DNA of 59,507 nt. Source: an uncultured Bacteroidota bacterium. GTDB lineage: Bacteria; Bacteroidota; Bacteroidia; Flavobacteriales; Flavobacteriaceae. Made by a program: the position numbers and the translations under genes. The notes beneath the pieces are model-generated. The model saw only the letters and a program-made list of their open reading frames with translations, was not told where the DNA came from and ran no database searches. The stretch covers positions 1-59,507 of the forward strand of contig CABYEA010000008.1 in the NCBI GenBank assembly GCA_902517895.1. The letters run 5' to 3'. This document shows, one piece after another, positions 27,382 through 35,474 of the stretch (within the stretch, counting starts at the first letter, position 1; every line of letters begins with the position of its first letter).

Positions 27382-28818
27382 TTAAAAATCTGCCCTTTGA
27401 GGCGTTCTTGGGAAGGGGATTACATCACGAATATTTGTCATACCAGTTGCAAACATGACAAGTCTTTCAAAGCCCAAACCAAAACCAGAGTGAACAGCAG
27501 TTCCAAATTTTCTAAGGTCTATATACCACCATAATTCTTTTTCATCAATCCCAACTTCCTTTATTTTATTTCTTAAAACATCTAATCTTTCTTCTCTCTG
27601 TGAACCCCCAACGATTTCCCCTATTCCGGGAAATAAAATATCCATTGCCCTGACTGTTTTACCGTCTTCATTTAATCTCATATAAAAGGATTTAATTTTT
27701 GCTGGATAATTATAAATTATAACAGGGCATTTAAATTCTTTTTCAACCAGATATCTTTCATGTTCACTTTGTAAATCGTTGCCCCATTCATCAATTATAT
27801 ATTTAAATTTTTTCTTTTTGTTGGGTTTACAATTTTTTAATATTTCAAAGGCTTCGGAGTAAGTAATAATTTTGAAATCATTTTGGGTTACAAAACGGAG
27901 CTTCTCAATTAAGGTCATCACGCTTCTTTCATTTTGTGGTTTTTGCTTTTCTTCAGCTATAAGCCTATTTTCCAAAAATTTCAGATCATCCGAACTATGG
28001 TCAATCAAATATGAAAGAATATATTTTAAAAAATCTTCTGCAAGTTTCATGTTTCCCTCAATATCCATAAACGCAACCTCTGGCTCAATCATCCAAAATT
28101 CGGACAAATGTCTTGAAGTATTTGAGTTTTCAGCTCTGAAAGTTGGTCCAAAAGTATAAACTTTACCCATCGACATTGCATAGGCTTCAGCTTCTAGTTG
28201 ACCAGAAACTGTAAGATTTGTTTCCTTCCCAAAAAAATCTTTACTGAAGTCAACCTGTCCATCGTCCTTATGTGGAGGATTTTTAATATCTAATGTTGAA
28301 ACTCTAAATTGTTCTCCAGCCCCTTCGGCATCACTAGATGTTATTATAGGGGTATGAACATAATAAAATCCATTTTTTTTAAAATACTCATGAATTGCAA
28401 AAGACAAGTTTGAGCGTATCCTCATCACAGCACTAAATGTATTTGTTCTTGTTCTTAAATGGGCATTTTCCCTTAAAAATTCAAATGAATGTTTTTTCGG
28501 CTGAATCGGATATATTTCTGGATTAGATTCACCTAATATTTCACATTCATCAACCATTATTTCAACATTTTGTTGGGAACCTTCACTTTCAATTATCTTC
28601 CCCTTAATATTTAGAGCGGCTCCAGTCGTAATTTTTTTTAAAATTTCTTGTTCTGTTTTTTCAAAATCAACGACACATTGTATATTATTTAAGCAAGATC
28701 CATCATTCAATGCAATAAATCGATTAGCTCTAAAAGTTCTAACCCATCCTGAAATAGAAACATTTTTATTCAAGTGCTTATCTGAATTTAATATATGATT
28801 TATCGAAATACTATTCAT
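27382..28818 (-). CDS. asnS: asparaginyl-tRNA synthetase
   Basis: A 478-residue class II synthetase. An OB-fold N-terminal domain (VSISGWVRTFRANRFIALNDGS) is followed by the catalytic core with motif 2 (KVYTFGPTFRAENSNTSRHLSEFWMIEPE) and motif 3 (GFGLGFERLVMFATGM), plus the family-specific ending NIRDVIPFPRTP. The presence of AsnRS means tRNA-Asn is charged directly. A -7 box lies just upstream. Confidence 0.96.
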   Translation of the reverse strand: MNSISINHILNSDKHLNKNVSISGWVRTFRANRFIALNDGSCLNNIQCVVDFEKTEQEILKKITTGAALNIKGKIIESEGSQQNVEIMVDECEILGESNPEIYPIQPKKHSFEFLRENAHLRTRTNTFSAVMRIRSNLSFAIHEYFKKNGFYYVHTPIITSSDAEGAGEQFRVSTLDIKNPPHKDDGQVDFSKDFFGKETNLTVSGQLEAEAYAMSMGKVYTFGPTFRAENSNTSRHLSEFWMIEPEVAFMDIEGNMKLAEDFLKYILSYLIDHSSDDLKFLENRLIAEEKQKPQNERSVMTLIEKLRFVTQNDFKIITYSEAFEILKNCKPNKKKKFKYIIDEWGNDLQSEHERYLVEKEFKCPVIIYNYPAKIKSFYMRLNEDGKTVRAMDILFPGIGEIVGGSQREERLDVLRNKIKEVGIDEKELWWYIDLRKFGTAVHSGFGLGFERLVMFATGMTNIRDVIPFPRTPQRADF

Positions 28819-28833
28819 TTCAAATTATTTATT

Positions 28834-28841
28834 CAAATATA
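28834..28841 (-). promoter_or_regulatory. -7 box upstream of asnS (TATATTTG)
   Basis: An exact TAnnTTTG match on the minus strand, 15 bases before the asnS ATG. The TTTG partner is not visible, so this is a partial match; it would drive asnS-rpoN. Confidence 0.4.
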
Positions 28842-28859
28842 TGTTTTTGAAAGTTAATA

Positions 28860-31250
28860 TTATAATCCTTCCTGATCAGAAAGAATTTTAATTTTTGGTT
28901 CTTTTAGTACCCTCTCATTTGCAATAGATCTTTCCAATGATAAAAGTAATGACGGTAGTAATAATAAATTAGAAAGCATTGCAAGAAGAAGGGTTCCAGA
29001 AACTAAGGCCCCTAAAGCAACAGTTCCTCCAAAGTTAGAAACAATGAAAACGGAGAACCCAAAAAATAACACTATTGATGTATAGAACATACTTAATCCA
29101 GTTTCTTTTACAGAATTATAAACTGATCTCTTTATTTGCCATTTATTATCTTGAAGTTCTTGTCTATATTTTGCCAGAAAATGGATAGTATCGTCAACAG
29201 AAATACCAAAGGCAATACTAAAAATCAGAATTGTTGAAGGCTTGATAGGAATACCAATGAACCCCATAAGTCCAGCTGTAATCAGCAGCGGTAATAAATT
29301 AGGAATAAGAGAAATAATAATCATTCTGAAATTTCTAAATAAGTATGCCATAAATAAAGATATCAGAAAGATTGCCAAGCCTAGTGACCAAACCAAATTA
29401 TCTACAAGAAAATAGGTTCCTTTTTGGAAAAGATAAGCTTTACCTGTTAAAAAAACCTCATATCTGTCTGGGGGTAGAAATTTATCTATTTTTTCATTTA
29501 ATTCTTCTTCTATCCTTTCCATTCTCTCAATTTTCATGTCTTTCATGAACGTTGTTATCCTAGTATATTGAGCTGTACTGTCGATATATGGTTTTAAAAG
29601 ATCAACATCTCCAGAGACTTCAGAATTTTTAACATATGAGGCAATAAATGATTCTTCTTGTTTGGTTGGTACTTGATAATATTTTGGATTACCATTATAA
29701 AATGCTTGTTTTGAATATTTTACTCCGTTTACCAACGATATAGGTGTTGACAATTCTGGAAATTCAGAAATTGCATTTTGAACTTTCTCTAAATTTCTTA
29801 TCGTTGATAGTCTACGAACAGACTCTTTTCTACCCCCGTCAATATATATTTCAAGCGGAAGGATTCCATTAAATTCCTTTTCGTAATACATTATATCATC
29901 AAAAAATTCAGTGTTTCTTGGCATATCATCAATAAAACTCCCAGAAATTTCAATTTTATATATGCCAATTATACTAACAGCCAACATTATAATAGAAACA
30001 ATATAAACTTCAATCCTTTTATCTTTAACTACACTAACCATCCAATTTAATAGTGTATTTATCCACTGTCTATTTTGATGTTTTAGGTGCTCTTCTTTTG
30101 GCACAGGTAAAAAGCTAAATACTATTGGAATAATTAATAAGCACAGTATAAATATTGATAATATACTAAGCGATGCAACTAGTCCAAATTCGGAAAGTAG
30201 TTTGCTGTTTGTAGTTATAAATGTTGCAAATCCAGAGGCAGTTGTTACGTTAGTCATCAAAGTTGCATTTCCAATCTTGGTAATAACCTTTTCTAGTGCT
30301 ATTTGCTTATTACCATGGGTATTGAGCTCTCGCTGGTATTTGTTAATTAGAAAAATACAGTTAGGCATTCCAATTACTATAATTAGGGGGGGAATTATGG
30401 CGGTTAATACAGTTAATTCATATCCCAATAGTCCAACAATCCCAAGGGTCCACATAACGCCGATTAAGACCGTAAAAATGGAAATAATAGTTGCCCTAAA
30501 TGACCTGAAGAATAAAAAGAAGATAATAGATGTTACTAAAGCAGCTAGAATCAGGAACTTTCCTAATTCTGCTTTAATTGTTTGTGAGTATTTAGTCCTT
30601 ACATAAGGCATCCCAGAAATTCTAACATCTAGGTTATATTTTTCTTCAAACTCCTTTACCCTAGGTTCTAAAATATTTATAACAAAGTTTTCTCTTTTTA
30701 CAGTGTTTACAACCTCTGTTTTTAGATTAATCGCTGTTCGAATAGCTTTTGATTCAGAATTAATCAAAAATTTGTCATAAAAAGGTGATTTATTAAAAAT
30801 CTCTTCTTTTAGCAAATCAAGTTGAGATTTATTTGAAATCGAATCTATTATAAATGGTTCAATGTAAAACTGCCTTGAAGATTTATTTTTTTTTAGTTTT
30901 TGAAGATCCCCAAAAGCAATAACCGTCGATACATCTTGGTGGTCTTTGAAGCTATGAGATAAACTATTCCAAGCATTTAATTTGTCAATTGTAAAAAGTG
31001 TTGAATCTTTTACAGAAATAACTATAAGATTACCCTCTTCTCCAAATTTATCGGTAAATTTTTTGTACTTGATGTTTTCTGGATGCGTTTCCGGCAGTAA
31101 GTTAGCCTCAGTATATGTAAATCTTATATTTTCCCAATTTGTACTAAAAAAATACGTTGCTGCTACAAGTGATAAAATAATAAGAATCCTATTATTTAAA
31201 ATTAACCTTGAGATTTTTTTCCAAAATCCAGAAAAAATTGACTTAGACAT
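28860..31250 (-). CDS. MMPL/RND-family exporter
   Basis: A 796-residue inner-membrane protein with two repeated halves: a first helix, a large periplasmic domain (about 45-205), five helices, then a second helix and periplasmic domain (about 440-640) and five more helices. Conserved transport residues lie in the repeats, e.g. GISVDDTIHFLAKYRQEL in the second half. It matches the MMPL/RND group often called predicted exporters; the substrate (lipid, hopanoid or other) is unknown. It sits between frr and asnS on the same strand, with about 40-65 bases on each side. Confidence 0.85.
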   Translation of the reverse strand: MSKSIFSGFWKKISRLILNNRILIILSLVAATYFFSTNWENIRFTYTEANLLPETHPENIKYKKFTDKFGEEGNLIVISVKDSTLFTIDKLNAWNSLSHSFKDHQDVSTVIAFGDLQKLKKNKSSRQFYIEPFIIDSISNKSQLDLLKEEIFNKSPFYDKFLINSESKAIRTAINLKTEVVNTVKRENFVINILEPRVKEFEEKYNLDVRISGMPYVRTKYSQTIKAELGKFLILAALVTSIIFFLFFRSFRATIISIFTVLIGVMWTLGIVGLLGYELTVLTAIIPPLIIVIGMPNCIFLINKYQRELNTHGNKQIALEKVITKIGNATLMTNVTTASGFATFITTNSKLLSEFGLVASLSILSIFILCLLIIPIVFSFLPVPKEEHLKHQNRQWINTLLNWMVSVVKDKRIEVYIVSIIMLAVSIIGIYKIEISGSFIDDMPRNTEFFDDIMYYEKEFNGILPLEIYIDGGRKESVRRLSTIRNLEKVQNAISEFPELSTPISLVNGVKYSKQAFYNGNPKYYQVPTKQEESFIASYVKNSEVSGDVDLLKPYIDSTAQYTRITTFMKDMKIERMERIEEELNEKIDKFLPPDRYEVFLTGKAYLFQKGTYFLVDNLVWSLGLAIFLISLFMAYLFRNFRMIIISLIPNLLPLLITAGLMGFIGIPIKPSTILIFSIAFGISVDDTIHFLAKYRQELQDNKWQIKRSVYNSVKETGLSMFYTSIVLFFGFSVFIVSNFGGTVALGALVSGTLLLAMLSNLLLLPSLLLSLERSIANERVLKEPKIKILSDQEGL

Positions 31251-31314
31251 TTGTTATAATTACTGAATATAAAGATACTAATTACTGACTCTCAAAAAAT
31301 GAAAAAACAAAAAT

Positions 31315-31872
31315 TTATAAGGTCATTATTTCATGCTGTTTTTTATCAAAAATTTGATCTACTTTTTTTATTTTGTTGTCAGTAATTTCTTGTATATCAA
31401 GTTCTGAGTTCTTTTTGAGATCCTCTGAAAAATCTGATGATTTTTTAATCTCATTATTAGCATCTTTTCTAGCATTTCTGATAGCAATTTTAGTTTCTTC
31501 AATTTCACTTTTTGCTTGTTTTACTAGTTCTCTTCTTCTTTCTTCAGTAAGAGTGGGAACATTAATAATTATATTTTCACCATTATTCATAGGATTAAAA
31601 CCCAGATTTGCAACTTCGATTCCTTTTTCGATTTCTTGTAGCATAGTTTTGTCCCAGGGTTGAATTATTAATGTTCTACCGTCAGGAGTATTTACATTCG
31701 CCACCTGCGAAATTGGAGTACTTGTTCCGTAGTAATCAATAAACACATTAGAAAGCATATTAGGGTTTGCTTTTCCAGCTCTAATATTTAAAAGTTTTTT
31801 TTCAAGATGAGAAATAGCATTTGACATCGAGTCCTTTGCTAAATCAAATATAATTTCTAAATCTTCGTTCAT
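31315..31872 (-). CDS. frr: ribosome recycling factor
   Basis: A 185-residue factor that splits the post-termination ribosome with EF-G. Signature segments are MSNAISHLEKKLLNIRAGKANP near the start, IDYYGTSTPISQVANVNTPDGRTLIIQPWD in the middle and LTEERRRELVKQAKSEIEETKIAIRNARKDAN toward the end. Length is exactly typical. It follows pyrH by nine bases at the end of the rplM-to-frr cluster. Confidence 0.97.
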   Translation of the reverse strand: MNEDLEIIFDLAKDSMSNAISHLEKKLLNIRAGKANPNMLSNVFIDYYGTSTPISQVANVNTPDGRTLIIQPWDKTMLQEIEKGIEVANLGFNPMNNGENIIINVPTLTEERRRELVKQAKSEIEETKIAIRNARKDANNEIKKSSDFSEDLKKNSELDIQEITDNKIKKVDQIFDKKQHEIMTL

Positions 31873-31881
31873 AGTTAAATT

Positions 31882-32586
31882 TTAAAGATTGACCAATGTT
31901 CCAATATTTTCACCATTTAAAACTTTCAATAAATTATCTTCTTGATTCATGTCAAATACAATAATTGGAAGTTTATTTTCATGACTTAATGTAAATGCTG
32001 TAGTATCCATAATTTTCAGACCCTTACTAATTGCTTCTTTAAAGGTGATTTTTTCAAATTTAAATGCATCAGAATTCTTGTTAGGATCCTCATTATAAAT
32101 ACCATCAACTCTAGTACCTTTTAAAATTACGTCGGCTTCGATTTCAATTGCTCTAAGAACTGCAGCAGAATCTGTTGTGAAGTATGGATTCCCTGTTCCA
32201 GCACTAAAAATTACAATTCTTTTTTTATCTAGATGCCTCAATGCTTTCCTTTTGATATATGGCTCAGCAACTTTGTTGACATTAATTGCACTCTGTAATC
32301 TAGTTGGTATACCTATATTTTCTAAAGTATTTTGAAGAGCTAAGCCATTGATTAAAGTAGCCAACATACCCATATAGTCACCTTGAACCCTGTCAATTTT
32401 ATATTCGTTATTAAATCCTCGATAAATATTTCCTCCCCCAATTACAATTGCAATTTCAACCCCTTTATCATAGATCTTTTTAATTTCATTTGAGTATTTA
32501 ATTAAGATTTCCGGGTCAATTCCTCCTGTTTTATCACCAACTAAAGCCTCACCTGAAAGTTTCAGTAGAATTCTATTGTATTTCAT
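31882..32586 (-). CDS. pyrH: UMP kinase
   Basis: A 234-residue amino-acid-kinase-fold enzyme that phosphorylates UMP to UDP. Signature segments: LLKLSGEALVG, IAIVIGGGNIYRGF, GDYMGMLATLINGLALQ, FSAGTGNPYFTTDSAAVLRAIE and LKGTRVDGIYNEDP. It is spaced 64 bases from tsf, and a perfect inverted repeat reaches its start codon (32586-32606), which may affect translation. Confidence 0.97.
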   Translation of the reverse strand: MKYNRILLKLSGEALVGDKTGGIDPEILIKYSNEIKKIYDKGVEIAIVIGGGNIYRGFNNEYKIDRVQGDYMGMLATLINGLALQNTLENIGIPTRLQSAINVNKVAEPYIKRKALRHLDKKRIVIFSAGTGNPYFTTDSAAVLRAIEIEADVILKGTRVDGIYNEDPNKNSDAFKFEKITFKEAISKGLKIMDTTAFTLSHENKLPIIVFDMNQEDNLLKVLNGENIGTLVNL

Positions 32587-32606
32587 TTGAAATGATATAT
32601 TTCAAA
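32586..32606. promoter_or_regulatory. inverted repeat touching the pyrH start codon
   Basis: TTTGAAAT, five bases (GATAT), ATTTCAAA: a perfect 8-base inverted repeat covering the first base of the pyrH ATG (minus-strand gene). As RNA it could hide the start; as DNA it could bind a regulator. It is AT-rich, so chance is possible. Confidence 0.35.
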
Positions 32607-32614
32607 CAAATATA
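32607..32614 (-). promoter_or_regulatory. possible internal -7 box before pyrH (TATATTTG)
   Basis: An exact TAnnTTTG match on the minus strand, 20 bases before the pyrH ATG and next to the inverted repeat. It could give pyrH-frr an extra promoter within the r-protein cluster. No -33 element is seen. Confidence 0.35.
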
Positions 32615-32650
32615 CTACACATTTAGTGTGAAAAAAAATAAGAAATATAT

Positions 32651-33475
32651 TTAGCCTATAGAAACTCTACTGTATGAAGTAATTTTAGTTTCACTACTAA
32701 ATGATAATAAATATTGTGAGACACTTTGCTTACTGTCTTTTATAAAAGCTTGATGGATTAAAGTGTTATCCTTGAAGAATCTCTTTAATTTACCCTGTGC
32801 AATTTTATCAAGCATTTCTTCTGGTTTTCCTTCAGCTCTAAGTTGGTCTTTTGCAATTTCAATTTCTTTTTCAATTACTTCAGAGTCAACACTATCTTCG
32901 TCTAATGCGATAGGGTTCATAGCTGCAATTTGCATTGAAATATCTTTAGCAGCTACGTCGATATTTTCACATTTTTCAGAAAATCCAACAAGAGACGATA
33001 TTTTATTTCCAGCGTGAATATATGTTCCAACAAAAGCAGCATCGATTTTAGCAAAGTCATTTATCTGGATTTTTTCTCCAATAACCCCTGTTTGTTCAAT
33101 AAGTTTATCCTCAACGGACATGTCAATAAGTTTGGATTTTAATAAATCTTCTTTGGTATTACATTTTAGACCATTAGCAGCAATTTTATGTGCTAAATCA
33201 ATAAAATCAGCATTTTTACCCACAAAGTCAGTTTCGCAAGCTAATACAATTCCAACTCCAGATGTATTATCTTCATTTGTAACTGCAATTGCAACACCTT
33301 CAGAAGAATCTCTGTCAGCTCTTTTTGCTGCAACTTTTTGACCTTTTTTTCTTAGAATTTCAATTGCAAAATCAAAATTGCCACCTGCTTCAACTAATGC
33401 TTTCTTACAGTCCATCATACCAGCACCTGTTGTTTTCCTTAATTTATTTACCTCAGCAGCAGTAACTTTTACCAT
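32651..33475 (-). CDS. tsf: elongation factor Ts
   Basis: A 274-residue nucleotide-exchange factor for EF-Tu. The N-terminal UBA-like domain carries TAAEVNKLRKTTGAGMMDCKKALVEAGG and the AVEILRKKGQKVAAKRADRDSSEG-type segment; the dimerisation core contains ETDFVGKNADF. It is shorter at the C-terminus than some relatives but complete. It starts five bases after rpsB, the usual rpsB-tsf pair. Confidence 0.96.
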   Translation of the reverse strand: MVKVTAAEVNKLRKTTGAGMMDCKKALVEAGGNFDFAIEILRKKGQKVAAKRADRDSSEGVAIAVTNEDNTSGVGIVLACETDFVGKNADFIDLAHKIAANGLKCNTKEDLLKSKLIDMSVEDKLIEQTGVIGEKIQINDFAKIDAAFVGTYIHAGNKISSLVGFSEKCENIDVAAKDISMQIAAMNPIALDEDSVDSEVIEKEIEIAKDQLRAEGKPEEMLDKIAQGKLKRFFKDNTLIHQAFIKDSKQSVSQYLLSFSSETKITSYSRVSIG

Positions 33476-33480
33476 GATAT

Positions 33481-34428
33481 TTATTTTTTATCTTTTTTTG
33501 TTTTTGTCTTGGTTGTTTTCTTTTTGGCAGGCGCATCTTCAGCAGGTGCTTCTTCAGCAGGTGCTTCTTGAGCAGGTGCTTCTTGAGCAGGTGCTTCTTG
33601 AGCAGGTGCTTCTTCAGCAGGTGCTTCTTGAGCAGGTGCTTCTTCAGCAGGTGCTTCTTCAGCAGGTGCTTCTTCAGCAGGTGCTCCTTGATCAGTAGCC
33701 TCATGCGTTTGAGTACTAGACTCCTCTTGTTCTTTTCCAGAATTTCTTTCTTCTAATCCTTCTTGAATAGCATTGCCTATATGTTCTAAAATTTTTGAGA
33801 TTGACTTTGAAGCATCGTCATTTGCAGGAATAACATAGTCTATGCCCCTAGGATCAGAATTTGTGTCAACCATTGCAAAAATTGGGATATTAAGTTTTTG
33901 GGCTTCCTTAACAGCAATTTTTTCTCTTAGTATATCAACAATAAAAATTGCACCTGGTAATCTTGTCATATTTGAAATTGAACCAAGATTTTTTTCTAAT
34001 TTTTCTCTCAATCTTCCTATTTGAAGTTTTTCTCTTTTTGAAAGAGAATTAAAGGTTCCATCTTCTTTCATTCTGTCAATTGATGACATTTTTTTCACTG
34101 CCTTTCTTATTGTTACAAAGTTTGTAAGCATTCCCCCTGGCCATCTTTCTGTTATGTATGGCATATTAATTTTTTTCGAAGAATCCGAAACAATATCTTT
34201 TGCTTGTTTTTTAGTAGCAACAAATAATATTTTTCTTCCAGAAGCAGCTATTTTTTTCAATGCATTAGAAGCATCTTCTAATTTTGCTAGCGTTTTGTAT
34301 AGGTTTATAATATGAATTCCATTTCTTTCCATGTAGATATATGGAGACATATTAGGATTCCATTTTCTTGTTAGGTGACCAAAATGAACACCGGCTTTAA
34401 TTAATTCTGATACTTGTGTTTTTCCCAT
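33481..34428 (-). CDS. rpsB: 30S ribosomal protein S2 with a repetitive C-terminal tail
   Basis: A 315-residue S2. The first ~225 residues are the normal protein: LIKAGVHFGHLTRKWNPNMSPYIY, TKKQAKDIV, ERWPGGMLTNFVT, LPGAIFIVDI and DTNSDPRGIDYVIPANDDA. About 75 extra residues follow: an acidic stretch (EERNSGKEQEESSTQT), eleven 5-residue repeats of the EAPAE/EAPAQ type, and a Lys/Thr-rich end. The tail should be unfolded and exposed. Low-complexity S2 tails occur in Bacteroidota, and the repeat number may vary between strains. A hairpin precedes the gene. Confidence 0.95.
   Translation of the reverse strand: MGKTQVSELIKAGVHFGHLTRKWNPNMSPYIYMERNGIHIINLYKTLAKLEDASNALKKIAASGRKILFVATKKQAKDIVSDSSKKINMPYITERWPGGMLTNFVTIRKAVKKMSSIDRMKEDGTFNSLSKREKLQIGRLREKLEKNLGSISNMTRLPGAIFIVDILREKIAVKEAQKLNIPIFAMVDTNSDPRGIDYVIPANDDASKSISKILEHIGNAIQEGLEERNSGKEQEESSTQTHEATDQGAPAEEAPAEEAPAEEAPAQEAPAEEAPAQEAPAQEAPAQEAPAEEAPAEDAPAKKKTTKTKTKKDKK
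33527..33691 (-). repeat. 15-bp tandem repeat, 11 units, inside rpsB
   Basis: Eleven head-to-tail 15-base units. On the forward strand each reads as variants of GCAGGTGCTTCTTCA; they code for EAPAE, EAPAQ and similar pentapeptides in the S2 tail. The block is much richer in G and C than its surroundings and can be read in long frames on both strands, which explains spurious overlapping ORFs. Units are nearly identical, so copy-number changes by slippage are likely. Confidence 0.95.
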
Positions 34429-34453
34429 TTTTTTAGTTTACTTTCTTATTTAA

Positions 34454-34509
34454 TTAGCAATGCTTAAGTGGTCTAAATTTAATTTAAGCCTTAAACATTT
34501 AGATGCTAA
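34454..34509 (-). ncRNA. candidate hairpin leader of rpsB
   Basis: In the 96-base gap between rpsI and rpsB, the minus-strand RNA can form a long hairpin. An outer stem pairs 34505-34509 with 34454-34458 (UUAGC with GCUAA), and an inner ten-pair stem pairs 34490-34499 with 34459-34468, with one G-U pair. Autoregulatory leaders before rpsB are known in other bacteria, and r-protein operons often use such structures, so this is a candidate S2 control element. No family match has been made. Confidence 0.5.
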
Positions 34510-34524
34510 ACTAATTTTATTAAT

Positions 34525-34911
34525 TTATCTCTTAGAGAACTGGAATTTTTTCCTAGCTTTCTTCTGACCGAACTTCTTTCTTTCTACCATTCTAGGATCT
34601 CTTGTTAATAAGCCTAAAGGTTTAAGAAGTTCTCGGTTTTTTTCATCAACCTCACATAAAGCTCTTGAAATAGCTAATCGAATGGCTTCAACTTGACCTG
34701 TCATGCCTCCACCGTAAACATTAACATTCATGTCAAACTTATTAACATTATCACATACATTAAACGGTTGGTTGATTTTAAATTGATGAGCAGCAGTTGG
34801 GAAATAGTCTTTCCAGTCCTTGGTATTGATTGTAAAATTGCCTTTACCTTTTTTCAAATAAATTCTTGCTACAGATGTCTTTCTTCTACCAATTTTATGT
34901 ATCGTTTCCAT
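34525..34911 (-). CDS. rpsI: 30S ribosomal protein S9
   Basis: A 128-residue S9 with the family signature GRRKTSVARIYLKKGKG near the start, VYGGGMTGQVEAIRLAISRAL in the middle, and the basic ending LLTRDPRMVERKKFGQKKARKKFQFSKR whose final Arg touches P-site tRNA. The ATG overlaps the rplM stop by one base, so the two are translationally coupled. Confidence 0.97.
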   Translation of the reverse strand: METIHKIGRRKTSVARIYLKKGKGNFTINTKDWKDYFPTAAHQFKINQPFNVCDNVNKFDMNVNVYGGGMTGQVEAIRLAISRALCEVDEKNRELLKPLGLLTRDPRMVERKKFGQKKARKKFQFSKR

Positions 34912-35366
34912 TAATTTACTTTATTTAAATCTATTACGGAAGGTTTTTGAGCCTCAAATTTATGATCGTGTTCAGCGAAAACGTGCAGATTTCTAAATAG
35001 GTCAGCACCTAATTTATTTTTAGGCAGCATTCCTTTAACTGATTTTTCTATAATTGAATTTGGATTTTTTGCAAATTGCTCCAATGCATTCAAAGATCTT
35101 TGTCCGCCTGGGTAACCAGTATATCTTATATATTTCTTTTGTTCCCACTTATTTCCTGAAAGATTAATTTTTTTAGAATTAATAACTACAACATTATCAC
35201 CACAATCAACATGAGGAGTAAAGTTAGGTTTGTGTTTCCCTCTTAATAATATAGCAACCTTTGATGCTAATCTGCCTAGAGTCTGACCATCAGCATCAAC
35301 TAATACCCAATTTTTTTTAACCGTATTTTTATTTGCTGATATTGTTTTAAAACTTAATGTATCCAA
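34911..35366 (-). CDS. rplM: 50S ribosomal protein L13
   Basis: A 151-residue L13 with VLVDADGQTLGRLASKVAILLRGK, NVVVINSKKINLSGNKWEQK, YTGYPGGQRS and AVKGMLPKNKLG-like segments. The start codon is TTG at 35366: an in-frame TGA lies six bases upstream and the conserved N-terminus begins exactly there (MDTLSFKTIS), as in other flavobacteria. The full promoter at 35402-35432 gives a leader of about 30 bases and would drive the whole rplM-rpsI-rpsB-tsf-pyrH-frr cluster. Confidence 0.96.
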   Translation of the reverse strand: MDTLSFKTISANKNTVKKNWVLVDADGQTLGRLASKVAILLRGKHKPNFTPHVDCGDNVVVINSKKINLSGNKWEQKKYIRYTGYPGGQRSLNALEQFAKNPNSIIEKSVKGMLPKNKLGADLFRNLHVFAEHDHKFEAQKPSVIDLNKVN

Positions 35367-35401
35367 AATTCAATTTTTTTTCATTCTCTTTTAAGAGGTT
35401 G

Positions 35402-35432
35402 CAAATCTACAATTATATATTTTATTAGCAAA
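35402..35432 (-). promoter_or_regulatory. full Bacteroidota promoter of the rplM cluster
   Basis: TTTG (35429-35432), 19 bases, TAGATTTG (35402-35409) on the minus strand: an exact match to both elements with ideal spacing. Transcription should begin near 35395-35399. A short CTCTT..AAGAG hairpin can form in the leader. Confidence 0.8.
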
Positions 35433-35474
35433 TAGTTAAAGAAATTTTTTTTCTTGAGGAAAGCCTCTAGAGAA

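Noticed and set aside
33527-33691. Regular repeats that resemble a small CRISPR array.
   Set aside because: Units are contiguous 15-mers without unique spacers and code for the S2 tail; no cas genes are nearby.
33378-33756. Three long overlapping frames on both strands over the repeat block, looking like repeat proteins.
   Set aside because: They come from reading the 15-bp rpsB repeat in other frames; none has a recognisable domain, and rpsB occupies the locus.
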